From Embleya sp051903075 (GTDB lineage Bacteria; Actinomycetota; Actinomycetes; Streptomycetales; Streptomycetaceae): a stretch of DNA of 64,000 nt. The translations under genes were made by a program, and so were the position numbers. Under the pieces are notes generated by a model. That model was not told the DNA's origin. It saw nothing but the letters and a program-made list of their open reading frames with translations, and searched no databases. Shown in pieces: positions 16,059-24,870 of this stretch; the first letter of the stretch is position 1, and every line of letters starts with the position of its first letter. The stretch is taken from the NCBI RefSeq assembly GCF_051903075.1, contig NZ_CP182422.1, positions 5,518,001 to 5,582,000 of the forward strand. Reading direction: 5' to 3'.

Positions 16059-16766
16059 ATGCCGCGCTCCGAGACCTCGCTCTTCCCGCCCTTCGGAGTC
16101 ACCGTGGATCTTGTCGTCCTCACGGTGCGCGAGCACGCTCTGAGTGCCCTGACCATTCGTCGGGGCGAGCCGCCGTTCCAGGGGGCCTGGGCATTGCCCG
16201 GGGGGTTCGTGCGCGAGGGGGAGGGGCTGGAGGCCGCCGCGGCGCGGGAGTTGGCCGAGGAGACCGGTCTGGATCGGCTGCCCGTGCACCTCGAACAACT
16301 CGCCACCTTCGGCGACCCCGGCCGGGATCCCCGGATGCGCGTGGTCAGCGTCGCCTACCTGGTCCTGGCCCCCGACCTGCCCGCGCCGCGCCCCGGCGGA
16401 GACGCGGCGGGTGCGCGCTGGTCCTCGGTCGGCGAACTGCTGGGCGACGGCGGTCGGCTCGCGTTCGACCATGCGCGGATCCTGGAGGACGGTGTCGAGC
16501 GGGCCCGGTCCAAGATCGAATACTCCTCGCTGGCCGCCGCGTTCTGCCCCGAGGAGTTCACCGTGGGCGAGCTGCGCCGGGTGTACGAGTCGGTGTGGGG
16601 CGTGGCGCTGGACCCGCGCAACTTCCACCGCAAGGTCACCGGCACCCCCGACTTCCTCGTGCCCACCGGCGGCACCACCACGCGCCAGGGCGGCCGCCCC
16701 GCCCAACTGTTCCGTCGCGGCTCCGCGGAGAAGCTCAACCCGCCGATGTTGCGCCCCGAAGCCTGA
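16059..16766 (+). CDS. Nudix domain transcriptional regulator, NrtR-like
   Basis: Residues 10-135 form a Nudix domain with a complete Nudix box (GFVREGE...RELAEETGL). The C-terminal half (about 150-235) fits a winged helix as in NrtR-type regulators (FTVGELRRVYESVWG, DPRNFHRKVTG). NrtR proteins bind ADP-ribose-type ligands and repress NAD metabolism genes. An intact box leaves open retained hydrolase activity. ATG 16059 lies 6 nt after TAGGAT and has no ribosome binding site. A palindrome overlaps that -10 box. No NAD genes are adjacent, so targets would be elsewhere, or the gene regulates mainly itself. Confidence 0.82.
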   Translation: MPRSETSLFPPFGVTVDLVVLTVREHALSALTIRRGEPPFQGAWALPGGFVREGEGLEAAAARELAEETGLDRLPVHLEQLATFGDPGRDPRMRVVSVAYLVLAPDLPAPRPGGDAAGARWSSVGELLGDGGRLAFDHARILEDGVERARSKIEYSSLAAAFCPEEFTVGELRRVYESVWGVALDPRNFHRKVTGTPDFLVPTGGTTTRQGGRPAQLFRRGSAEKLNPPMLRPEA

Positions 16767-16889
16767 CCGCCAACCCTTACCCGATCGCCAACCCCCGCTC
16801 GATTACCAACCCCCGCCCCACGGCCAAGCCCTGATGGCGCGGCGCGGCGGACCCCCGGCACACCGACCCGGCCGCACTCCCCGTCGGCG

Positions 16890-17342
16890 TCAGCCCTGTC
16901 CGCCCAGGTCCACTGCCATCGCGTCATACGCGAGCTGGGCGTCACGGCTGCGGTGGCGGACCAGTTGGGCGAGCAGGTCCAGCACCCTCGGCCGCAGCGC
17001 CGGCCAGCCGGCCGCGTCCTGCGGGTCGTATGCCAGGCCCGAGAGCAGGTCGTCGAGGAGCAGGCCGAGGCGGGTGTGTTCACCCCGCAGCCGCCACACC
17101 GTGGGTTCGAACCTGGGATCCGCGCGGCGCACCTCCTCGTAGAGCCCGTCGGGCCCCTCGGTGGCCGCGACGTGTTCGTACAGATCGGCCCGCAACTCCC
17201 GCAGCCCCGCACACAGCACGGCCGTCCGGCGCGGACCCGCGCGGTCGGCGACCAGACCGTCACGAACGATCAACAACGCGTCGTCGAGGTCGCTCCGCCT
17301 GCGGCGGACGGCGTCCAGGACGCCCGGATCGGGAAGAGACAT
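16890..17342 (-). CDS. Small helical protein, possibly hemerythrin-like
   Basis: The 150-aa product is all-helical with regularly placed acidic and His residues (DLYEHVAATEGPDGLYEEV, WRLRGEHTRLGLLLDDLL, LVRHRSRDAQLAYDAMA). This arrangement recalls HHE/hemerythrin-like four-helix bundles, which bind iron or sense oxygen/NO, but not all expected ligands are evident. ATG 17342 is preferred because GGAGG lies 5 nt upstream. It is transcribed divergently from the ABC exporter operon; the 182-bp gap between them must hold both promoters. Confidence 0.7.
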   Translation of the reverse strand: MSLPDPGVLDAVRRRRSDLDDALLIVRDGLVADRAGPRRTAVLCAGLRELRADLYEHVAATEGPDGLYEEVRRADPRFEPTVWRLRGEHTRLGLLLDDLLSGLAYDPQDAAGWPALRPRVLDLLAQLVRHRSRDAQLAYDAMAVDLGGQG

Positions 17343-17524
17343 ACCGACCTCCAGAGACGTGCTCGGCGGTAGTTCGATGGTCCTCCCGCACCCCGCGACC
17401 TGTCCAGGTTCGGGGGACTTTTCCCCAGCTCGCCGATACGGGGCCAAATGCCGGGAAAATTATGATTTCGCCGGTATGTTGCCAAAGATCCAAAGATCTC
17501 CCACACATGGGATGACCAGGAGCG

Positions 17525-19063
17525 ATGGCGATGGCGATGATCCAGACACGTGCGCTGACCAAGAGATACGGCGGCATCGTGGCCGTCGACGACCTTTCCT
17601 TCGACGTGCTGCCGGGCAAGGTGACCGCCCTGCTCGGGCCCAACGGCGCGGGCAAGACGACCACGCTGCGGCTGATGCTCGATCTCGAACGCGGTGGCGG
17701 CGAGACGCGGTACGACGGCCGTCGCTATCGCCGAATGCGTCGCCCCGCCACCGTGGTCGGCGCCTGCGTCGGGCCGGGCGCGGCCCACCCCGGCCGGCGC
17801 GTGCGGGCGCACCTGCGGATGCTCGCCGCGGCCGGGCGCATCCCGGCACGTCGGGTCGACGAGGTGCTGGACCTGGTCGGCCTGACCCCCGTGGCCGGCG
17901 CCAGGGCCCGGGTGCTCTCGGCCGGCGCGCTCGGCCGACTCGCGCTCGCCTCGGCGCTGCTCGGCGATCCGGACACGCTGATCCTGGACGAACCGGCCGC
18001 CGGCCTGGACCCGCAGGGGGTGCGGTGGCTGCGCGACTTCCTGCGTGCCTATGCCGCCCAGGGTCGTACCGTCCTGGTCGCGGGGCACATCTTGGCCGAG
18101 ACCGCGCGGTGCGCCGACCGGGTGCTGGTGATCAGCCGCGGGCGGCTGGTCGCGGACGAGTCGGCCGCCGACTTCCTGCGCCGAGGGGTGCGCACGGGGG
18201 TGGCGGTACGGACCCCGCAGGTGGCCCGGCTGTCCGCGCTCTTGCGGGCCGAGGGGGTACACACCACGCGCCCCGGGGGCACCACACTCACCGCGATCGG
18301 TGCGGATCGGGCCCGGGTCGGCGAGATCGCCTTCCGCGGCGGCGTACTGCTGCACGAGTTGACCGAACGCGAGCCGGGCGTGGGCGACGCGTTCGCCGAT
18401 GCGATCACCCGCCGCCGCGAGCGCACGGCCGTCACGGCCGAACCCACCCGCGACGAACACCGGACCGAGCACTACGCCGGGCACCGAACCGAGCACCAGG
18501 CCGAGCCCCCCAACGCCCACCCGCCCGAGCCCCCCGCCGACGCGGTGCCCACCGCAACGGGACGCCGCGCCGACCCGACACCCGCGGACCGAGCGACACA
18601 CCACCCCGCCGACCCGGTACAGACGGACGATTCGGCCTGGACCGACGACCTGGCCTGGACGGACGACCCGGTCCGCGCCGACCACCACCCGGCCGCACCC
18701 GCACCCGCACCCGCGCCCGCACCCGCGCCCGTCCCCACCCCCGCATCACCCACCGACCACCGCGTCGATCCCACCCCGACGACGACGGATCACCTCACCG
18801 AAGCCCTCGCCGAGTCCACGCTCGCCCCATCCGGCCCCCGCTTCGACACCCCCACCCGCGTCGACCTCCCGAGAACCGCCCTCACCCCCGACCCCCGACG
18901 CGCCGAACCGGCCCCGGAGGCCGCGCCCGAGGTACACCCGCTCGACGCGCCCGGGCCGGCCCTCGACGACCCGCCCGCCGCGCGTCCGCCGCGGCGTCGA
19001 TTCGCCCGCGCCTGGCGCTCCGCCGACCGTGCCCGACAGACCGACGAGGTGAGGAGCGCATGA
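17525..19063 (+). CDS. ABC transporter ATP-binding protein with long disordered C terminus
   Basis: Residues 1-225 form an ABC ATPase: Walker A GPNGAGKTTT, Walker B LILDEPAAGLDP and the switch His in VAGHIL. The signature is LSAGALGRL instead of LSGGQ. From about residue 295 to 512 the protein is a low-complexity Pro/Ala/Asp/Thr tail with an AWTDDLAWTDD duplication and an (Ala-Pro)6 run, ending in a basic segment (RPPRRRFARAWR). ATPases of this exporter class are normally near 300 aa. An AGGAG site precedes ATG 17525. TGA overlaps the permease ATG (ATGA). It should energise the downstream permease; the substrate is unknown. Confidence 0.9.
   Translation: MAMAMIQTRALTKRYGGIVAVDDLSFDVLPGKVTALLGPNGAGKTTTLRLMLDLERGGGETRYDGRRYRRMRRPATVVGACVGPGAAHPGRRVRAHLRMLAAAGRIPARRVDEVLDLVGLTPVAGARARVLSAGALGRLALASALLGDPDTLILDEPAAGLDPQGVRWLRDFLRAYAAQGRTVLVAGHILAETARCADRVLVISRGRLVADESAADFLRRGVRTGVAVRTPQVARLSALLRAEGVHTTRPGGTTLTAIGADRARVGEIAFRGGVLLHELTEREPGVGDAFADAITRRRERTAVTAEPTRDEHRTEHYAGHRTEHQAEPPNAHPPEPPADAVPTATGRRADPTPADRATHHPADPVQTDDSAWTDDLAWTDDPVRADHHPAAPAPAPAPAPAPVPTPASPTDHRVDPTPTTTDHLTEALAESTLAPSGPRFDTPTRVDLPRTALTPDPRRAEPAPEAAPEVHPLDAPGPALDDPPAARPPRRRFARAWRSADRARQTDEVRSA
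18695..18730 (+). repeat. Hexanucleotide repeat inside the ABC gene
   Basis: Six tandem GC(A/G)CCC hexamers encode (Ala-Pro)6 in the C-terminal tail. Slippage here would change tail length without breaking the frame. Confidence 0.85.
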
Positions 19064-19824
19064 GCGCGATCCGGTACGAACTCGCGCGAGCCCGAAGCCT
19101 GCGCGCCACCTGGTGGGGCGCGTTGGCGCTGATCGCACTCGCCGCCGGGAGCACATGGGTGGCGGTCCGCCAGGCCGGGGCCGCGCCGATCGGCTCCGGC
19201 GAGGTGGCCAACCTGCTCACCGCGGGCCCCGGCCACACACCCGTCCTGGTCCCGGCGATCATGCTCGCGATCGCGCTGGCATGTGCGCACGAGCAGCGTC
19301 GCGACGCGCTGCCCACGCTCTTCCTCGCCCTGCCGCGACGCGACCGGGTGTTCCTGGCCAAGGTCGTCGGCACCGCGCTCGCCGCCGCGCTGGTCGCGGT
19401 CCTGGCGGTGGGCGCCGATCTGGCCACGGCCCGCGCGGTGTTCGGTCCGACCTTCCCGGACCTCGCGGCGATCGACCCTCCGGCGCCGCGGATCCTGGTC
19501 GGCTTCGTCGGCTACGTGGTGCTCGCCGCCGTACTCGGCCTGGGCGTCGGGGTGTTGTCCCGCGGCGCGCCGCTGATCGCGGTCGCCGTCGCGGCGCTGC
19601 CCGCGGGCGCCGAACGGCTGATCGCGGCGGCCATTCGGGCCGGCGTTCCGCCGGCGCAGCGGGACCTGGTGCGTTACCTTCCGTTCCGCGCCGCCGACCG
19701 GATGCTCGTGGTCGGCGAGGGTGGCGGCGCGTGGTCGCCGCTGGTCGACGGCGCGGCTCTGGCCGGACTCACGGGTGTGGTCGCCGTACTGGCGATGGTG
19801 ACGTTCCGTCGTCGGCGGGCCTGA
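19060..19824 (+). CDS. ABC transporter permease
   Basis: The 254-aa product is strongly hydrophobic with about six transmembrane segments (around 18-35, 60-80, 103-125, 150-175, 180-200, 230-248). It resembles the permeases of simple two-component ABC-2-type exporters. ATG 19060 overlaps the TGA of the ATPase gene, and GAGGAG lies just before it, so the two are translationally coupled. Several Arg residues in the cytoplasmic loops (LPRRDRVF) follow the positive-inside pattern. The exported substrate cannot be deduced. Confidence 0.85.
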   Translation: MSAIRYELARARSLRATWWGALALIALAAGSTWVAVRQAGAAPIGSGEVANLLTAGPGHTPVLVPAIMLAIALACAHEQRRDALPTLFLALPRRDRVFLAKVVGTALAAALVAVLAVGADLATARAVFGPTFPDLAAIDPPAPRILVGFVGYVVLAAVLGLGVGVLSRGAPLIAVAVAALPAGAERLIAAAIRAGVPPAQRDLVRYLPFRAADRMLVVGEGGGAWSPLVDGAALAGLTGVVAVLAMVTFRRRRA

Positions 19825-19975
19825 GGACGGGGCCGCCTCGGAGGGCGGGGCCGCTTCGTGGGGTCGTGCGGGCTTCACACTTTCGGACGATCGACCCGCA
19901 AGGTAGATCACCCTTTCGTGTGTTTTTCAGCCGGGAGCGGGTTTGCGGCTCAAGCCCGACCCGTTCGAGGCCGAG

Positions 19976-20863
19976 ATGGAGAGCGTGAGTATCGCTGCCC
20001 ATCAGACAATGACCCACGCCCCGGCGAGCGGCTCGGCCGACGCGTTCCGCGCCGGCGAGCCGGGCGCCGCCGGCACCGACCCGATGTCCCGCCGGCCGTA
20101 CGTGTGGGACGGACCCGACCTCGAACCGGCCCGCGCCGTCCGCAAACCCGGCGTCGGCCGGGGGCGGGGCCTGCACGGCCAACTCGTCCAGCAGCTCGGC
20201 CAGATGATCGTCGCGGGCGAGGTCGGCGCCGAACGCCCGCTGGTGCCCGAGGAGATCGGCCAGCGTTTCGAGGTCTCCCGGACCGTGGTGCGCGAATCGC
20301 TCCGGGTCCTGGAAGCCAAGGGCCTGGTCAGCGCCCGGCCCAACGTCGGCACCCGGGTGCGCCCGGTGAGCGACTGGAACCTGCTCGACCCCGACGTGAT
20401 CGAGTGGCGCGCGTGCGGCCCCCAGCGTGATTCGCAGCGTCGCGAACTGTTCGAACTGCGCTGGGGGATCGAGCCGCTGGCCGCGCACATGGCCGCGTGT
20501 CGCAACCACCCGGAGATCGTCCGTCGGCTCGGCGACGTCGTGGAGATCATGCAGCGGGCGGTGGCCCAGCCCGATCCGCTGACCTTCAGCCGCGCCGACG
20601 CCGAGTTCCACGGCCTGCTGCTCCAGGTCGCCGGCAACCGGATGCTCGACCACCTCGCGAGCATCCTGGCCGCCGCCCTCCAGGTGTCCGGCGGCCATGT
20701 CGCCGGGTGCGAACACCTGTCGGAGGCGTCGGTCGCGCTGCACGCGCGTCTGGTCGACGCGGTCGCCGCCGGTGACGGGGAAAGCGCCGAGACCGCCATG
20801 CGGTCGCTGCTCGCGGTACACCCCGAGGTGGACCGCCAGTTCCCCGCCCCCCGCGAGGGATGA
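19976..20863 (+). CDS. FadR/GntR-family transcriptional regulator
   Basis: After about 65 poorly conserved residues comes a GntR winged helix (LHGQLVQQLGQMIVAGEVGAERPLVPEEIGQRFEVSRTVVRESLRVLEAKGLV). An FCD ligand-binding domain follows (RRELFELRWGIEPLAAHMAA, DAEFHGLLLQVAGNRML, HARLVDAVAAGD). FCD regulators bind small organic acids through a metal site made by Asp/His residues such as those in DAEFH. Length is 295 aa from ATG 19976; later Met codons are possible because the first 60 residues are not conserved. It is not in an obvious operon. The four-carbon acid-sugar genes at 44.6-47 kb would be a chemically sensible but unproven target. Confidence 0.85.
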   Translation: MESVSIAAHQTMTHAPASGSADAFRAGEPGAAGTDPMSRRPYVWDGPDLEPARAVRKPGVGRGRGLHGQLVQQLGQMIVAGEVGAERPLVPEEIGQRFEVSRTVVRESLRVLEAKGLVSARPNVGTRVRPVSDWNLLDPDVIEWRACGPQRDSQRRELFELRWGIEPLAAHMAACRNHPEIVRRLGDVVEIMQRAVAQPDPLTFSRADAEFHGLLLQVAGNRMLDHLASILAAALQVSGGHVAGCEHLSEASVALHARLVDAVAAGDGESAETAMRSLLAVHPEVDRQFPAPREG

Positions 20864-21161
20864 CCCGCGCCGCCGCGTCCCGGATACCGCGCATCGCCCC
20901 TTCGCCGACCCACCGCCCGGGTCGACGGAGGGGCGCGCGTATGCCTCGGTCGCCGCTCCGATGGATGGCCCGGCCATCCGCCGGCGGACCGACGACCGAC
21001 CCCGACCCGTCCACATGCGCACGGCAGTTCGCCACGTGGCGCGCGAGACGGGGAGAGTTCGGGGCAATCCTCCCGGTGAGGCGGTTCGCGTGCGTACTCT
21101 CGATATCTGACTCGATCCGACTCGCCGGCCCGTAATTGCCAACAGGTGGGGTTGTGAGGCA

Positions 21162-22817
21162 ATGAACGACGACAAGGGCGGAAGCGAGCGGCCCGCGGCC
21201 GTCGACGCGGCGTTGCTCGACACCTTGAGCGCCCATGGATCCACCGCATTCGCCTTCTACGACCGGCAGTTGCGCTGTCGCCGGGTCAGCGGCGCGCTCG
21301 CCCGGATGCATCGGCGCGCCGCCGCCGATCTGCTCGGCAAGCGTCCCGGCGAGGTTTCCCCGGACGCGCGGGGCCGGCGGATCGAGGCGGTGCTGTCCCG
21401 GGTGCTGGCCGACGGCGAACCCCACATCGAGCCGCACGCGACCGGCCCCGACGGCGTCGCGGACGCCCCGGATTTCGCGGACTCCGCCGACCCGGCCCGG
21501 CCGGAGCCCGTGGACGGGCGCGAACGGGCCTACGAGGCACAGTGGTTGCCCGTTCCCGACCCTGTCGACCAGGAAGGCCCGGCGATCGGCGTGCTGCTGG
21601 TGGTGCGCGATGTCACCGAGCAGCGTCGCTGCGAGGACCTGCTGCGCGCCGGGCAGTGGCGCACCGCCGGCCTCCAGGCGATGACCGCGCGGATCGCCGG
21701 CACCCTGAGCGTGCCCGAGGTCGAGGACGCGATCGGCGAACTCGGCGTCGGCATCGCCGCCGTGTGCTCGGAGGCATATCTCCTCGACGAGACCACACCG
21801 GTGTACCCCTGGCCCAACGTGCCCGCGCAGCGCACCGTCGGCCGCCGCCGGGGCATGCCCGCACACTGGCCGGCGGACCTGGTGGCGGCGGTCACCGACG
21901 GAGTGGCGCGGTACACCTGCGCCGACGGCCCCGGCGCCTCCCGGGCGATCCTGCCGCTGGTCGGCTCCGGCGCGCCGCTGGGCGTGCTGCGCTACACCTT
22001 CGACGACGGACGGGCGTTCGGGTCGGACGACCGCATCTTCCTGGAGGCGTTCGCGGGGCAGTGCGCGCTGGCGGTCGAGCGCTCCCGGCTGTACGAGCGC
22101 GAACACCGCACCGCGGTCGCCCTGCAGCGCAGCCTGCTGCCGGATCGGTTACCCGCGGTGCCCGGGGTCGAGTTCGGCTTTCGCTACCTGCCGGGCGCGC
22201 CCGACTTCGAGGTCGGCGGCGACTGGTACGACGTGTTCCAACTGCCCGACGGGCGGGTGGCGATCGTGGTCGGCGACGTGATCGGCAAGGGGCTGACCGC
22301 GGCGGCCGGCATGGGCCGGGTGCGCTCGGCGCTGCGGGCGCTCGCCTTCACCGATCCCGAACCCGCCGCCGTACTCACCGGCCTGGACCGGCTGTTCACC
22401 GCCACCGAGGACGACGAGTCGCTGACCACGCTCGTCTACGCGGTGATCGACCCCACCACCGGCCTGCTCGACCTCGCCGACGCGGGGCATCTGCCGGTGG
22501 TGGTCGTCTCGGCCGACGGCAAGTCCCGACTGGTCGAGATCGGCGAGGAGTCCACGCCCCTGGGGGTGGCCGAACACCGCACCCAGCACACCGTGCGCCT
22601 CGATCCCGGCGACATCCTGATCGGCTTCTCCGACGGGCTCGTGGAGACGCGCGGACGCGGCATCGACGAAGGGCTGGACGACCTCGTCGACATGGCCCGA
22701 GGAGCCAACGAGGGCCTGGAGCCGCTGTTGACCGCCATCCTCGACGGACTCATCGGCGACCGGGGCCGCGACGACGACGTGACCATCCTGGGGGTGCGGA
22801 TCACCGGCGACGATTGA
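21162..22817 (+). CDS. PAS-GAF-SpoIIE-type serine/threonine phosphatase
   Basis: The 551-aa protein has a PAS-like region (about 20-150, ending VRDVTEQRR), a GAF-like region (about 170-310) and a PP2C/SpoIIE phosphatase domain (about 335-550). Metal-binding motifs are intact: GGDWYD, VVGDVIGKG, GFSDGLVE and DDDVTIL. Such enzymes usually dephosphorylate anti-anti-sigma factors in partner-switching cascades after sensing a ligand through PAS/GAF. No kinase or STAS partner is adjacent. It lies directly upstream of hrdB on the same strand, but 276 bp separate them, so co-transcription is not assumed. ATG 21162 has a weak GTGAGG site. Confidence 0.9.
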   Translation: MNDDKGGSERPAAVDAALLDTLSAHGSTAFAFYDRQLRCRRVSGALARMHRRAAADLLGKRPGEVSPDARGRRIEAVLSRVLADGEPHIEPHATGPDGVADAPDFADSADPARPEPVDGRERAYEAQWLPVPDPVDQEGPAIGVLLVVRDVTEQRRCEDLLRAGQWRTAGLQAMTARIAGTLSVPEVEDAIGELGVGIAAVCSEAYLLDETTPVYPWPNVPAQRTVGRRRGMPAHWPADLVAAVTDGVARYTCADGPGASRAILPLVGSGAPLGVLRYTFDDGRAFGSDDRIFLEAFAGQCALAVERSRLYEREHRTAVALQRSLLPDRLPAVPGVEFGFRYLPGAPDFEVGGDWYDVFQLPDGRVAIVVGDVIGKGLTAAAGMGRVRSALRALAFTDPEPAAVLTGLDRLFTATEDDESLTTLVYAVIDPTTGLLDLADAGHLPVVVVSADGKSRLVEIGEESTPLGVAEHRTQHTVRLDPGDILIGFSDGLVETRGRGIDEGLDDLVDMARGANEGLEPLLTAILDGLIGDRGRDDDVTILGVRITGDD

Positions 22818-23093
22818 GGCGGATCCCGCATACATCCCTCACACAGGGTGTGGCGCGCGCCGCAAGGGGGAATCGTGTGAGCTGCGCCACTGAAGGGGCG
22901 CGTAACACTTCTTCGCCTGGCCCGATGAGTACGAAGGTGGCAGCCGTTCGGGAATAGCAAAACAAGCCGAAGCGCTGACTCGAGTGCAACCGGTTTGCCG
23001 GAACCACGCGCTGTCCGCCCGAGTGTCGTTCGCTTGGCGGCGCCTGCCTGTTCACCAGGCCGTGACGCCGTCCAGATCGTCGAGAGGTTGTTT

Positions 23094-24707
23094 GTGTCGG
23101 CCAGCACATCCCGTTCGCTCCCGCCCGAGATCGCCGAATTCGTCAATGTGAAGTCGTTGATCGAGCGGGGTGAGGCCCAGGGGTACATCGCCAGCGACGA
23201 GGTGCGCCAGGCGTTCGAGGCCGACCAGATTCCGGCCACCCAGTGGAAGAACGTCCTGCGCAGCCTCAACCAGGTCCTCGACCAGGAGGGGGTGACCATC
23301 ATGGTCAGTGCCGCGGACTCGGCGGCGCCCAAGCGCAGTCGCAAGAGCGTGGCGGCGAAGAGCGCGGCCAAGCGCACGGCGACCAAGACCGTCGTCACCA
23401 ACCGCGCCGCGGCCGCCCCCGTGCCGGCCGCCCCCGCGCCCGGCGGCACGGCGCCCGGCTTCACGCCTCCCGGTATCACGGCGGAGCCGACCACCAGCGC
23501 CACGACACCCGACGAGAACGCCGCTTCGGACCCGATCGCCGAGGCCGCCCCGGCACCCGCCGCCGCGCCGCGCAAGGCCGCCGCGAAGAAGACCGCCGCC
23601 GCCGGCGCCAAGAAGGCCGCGCCGAAGAAGGTCGCCGCCAAGAAGACGGCCGGCGAAGCCGAGCCGGACGCCGAGGAGTTGCCCGACGAGCCCGACGTGG
23701 TCGTCGAGGACGCGGTACCCGACGAGCCGGAGAGCAAGGGCTTCATCCTCTCCGACGACGAGGACGACGCGCCGGCCCAGCAGGTCGCCGCCGCGGGCGC
23801 CACCGCCGACCCGGTCAAGGACTACCTCAAGCAGATCGGCAAGGTCCCGCTGCTCAACGCCGAGCAGGAGGTCAACCTCGCCAAGCGGATCGAGGCCGGC
23901 CTGTTCGCCGAGGACAAGCTGGGCTCCGGCGAGAAGGTGCAACCCAAGCTCCGGATGGAACTGGAGATCATCGCCGAGGACGGCCGCCGGGCGAAGAACC
24001 ACCTGCTTGAGGCCAACCTCCGCCTGGTGGTCTCGCTGGCCAAGCGCTACACCGGCCGCGGCATGCTCTTCCTGGACCTGATCCAGGAGGGCAACCTGGG
24101 TCTGATCCGCGCCGTGGAGAAGTTCGACTACACCAAGGGCTACAAGTTCTCCACCTACGCCACCTGGTGGATCCGGCAGGCGATCACCCGGGCCATGGCC
24201 GACCAGGCGCGGACGATCCGCATCCCGGTCCACATGGTCGAGGTGATCAACAAACTCGCCCGCGTTCAGCGCCAGATGCTCCAGGACCTGGGCCGCGAGC
24301 CCACCCCGGAGGAACTGGCCAAGGAACTCGACATGACCCCCGAGAAGGTCATCGAGGTGCAGAAGTACGGCCGCGAGCCGATCTCGCTGCACACCCCCCT
24401 CGGCGAGGACGGGGACAGCGAGTTCGGCGACCTGATCGAGGACTCCGAGGCGGTCGTGCCCGCCGACGCGGTCAGCTTCACCCTGCTCCAGGAACAGTTG
24501 CACTCGGTGCTCGACACGCTCTCCGAGCGCGAGGCGGGTGTGGTGTCGATGCGCTTCGGGCTCACCGACGGTCAGCCGAAGACGCTGGACGAGATCGGCA
24601 AGGTCTACGGCGTCACCCGCGAGCGCATCCGACAGATCGAGTCGAAGACGATGTCCAAGCTGCGCCACCCCTCCCGCTCCCAGGTGCTGCGCGACTACCT
24701 CGACTGA
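23094..24707 (+). CDS. hrdB: Principal RNA polymerase sigma factor HrdB (RpoD family)
   Basis: This is the housekeeping sigma-70 factor. The 537-aa protein starts like HrdB (SASTSRSLPPEIAEF) and carries a region 1.1 segment (PATQWKNVLRSLNQVLDQEG). An Ala/Lys/Pro-rich domain with AAKK-type repeats follows (about 80-215). Then come region 1.2 (DPVKDYLKQIGKVPLL), region 2 (NLGLIRAVEKFDYTKGYKFS), the -10-recognition stretch (ATWWIRQAITRAMADQ), region 3, and region 4 (GVTRERIRQIESKTMSKLRHP). GTG 23094 is chosen because GAGAGG lies 6 nt upstream and the protein start matches known HrdB. A 24737-24761 hairpin ends the transcript. Confidence 0.97.
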   Translation: MSASTSRSLPPEIAEFVNVKSLIERGEAQGYIASDEVRQAFEADQIPATQWKNVLRSLNQVLDQEGVTIMVSAADSAAPKRSRKSVAAKSAAKRTATKTVVTNRAAAAPVPAAPAPGGTAPGFTPPGITAEPTTSATTPDENAASDPIAEAAPAPAAAPRKAAAKKTAAAGAKKAAPKKVAAKKTAGEAEPDAEELPDEPDVVVEDAVPDEPESKGFILSDDEDDAPAQQVAAAGATADPVKDYLKQIGKVPLLNAEQEVNLAKRIEAGLFAEDKLGSGEKVQPKLRMELEIIAEDGRRAKNHLLEANLRLVVSLAKRYTGRGMLFLDLIQEGNLGLIRAVEKFDYTKGYKFSTYATWWIRQAITRAMADQARTIRIPVHMVEVINKLARVQRQMLQDLGREPTPEELAKELDMTPEKVIEVQKYGREPISLHTPLGEDGDSEFGDLIEDSEAVVPADAVSFTLLQEQLHSVLDTLSEREAGVVSMRFGLTDGQPKTLDEIGKVYGVTRERIRQIESKTMSKLRHPSRSQVLRDYLD

Positions 24708-24736
24708 TCCGACCGACCCGATCGACCCGTCCGCAC

Positions 24737-24761
24737 GGCCCCGGATACACCATCCGGGGCC
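24737..24761 (+). terminator. hrdB terminator
   Basis: Perfect 10-bp stem GGCCCCGGAT / ATCCGGGGCC with a 5-nt loop, followed by TTCGT, 30 bases after the hrdB stop. Confidence 0.8.
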
Positions 24762-24870
24762 TTCGTGTGTGCGGACGCGGTTCAATCACCCGTTCGCCGG
24801 GGCGAAGGATTCCGGATCGTCACGCCTGGGCACCGGATACTACCTGACGGTAGCCGGCGAGAGGTTCCCC

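Noticed and set aside
15689..16834. 381-codon + strand frame over the Nudix gene and upstream gap
   Set aside because: Shadow of the real Nudix gene in another frame; the product is Arg/Gly/Pro-rich low complexity.
22950..23030. SigR/ECF-type promoter (GGAAT or GGAAC -35) upstream of hrdB
   Set aside because: GGGAAT (22950) and GGAAC (23000) are present, but no GTT or CGTT stands at the required 16-19 nt spacing.
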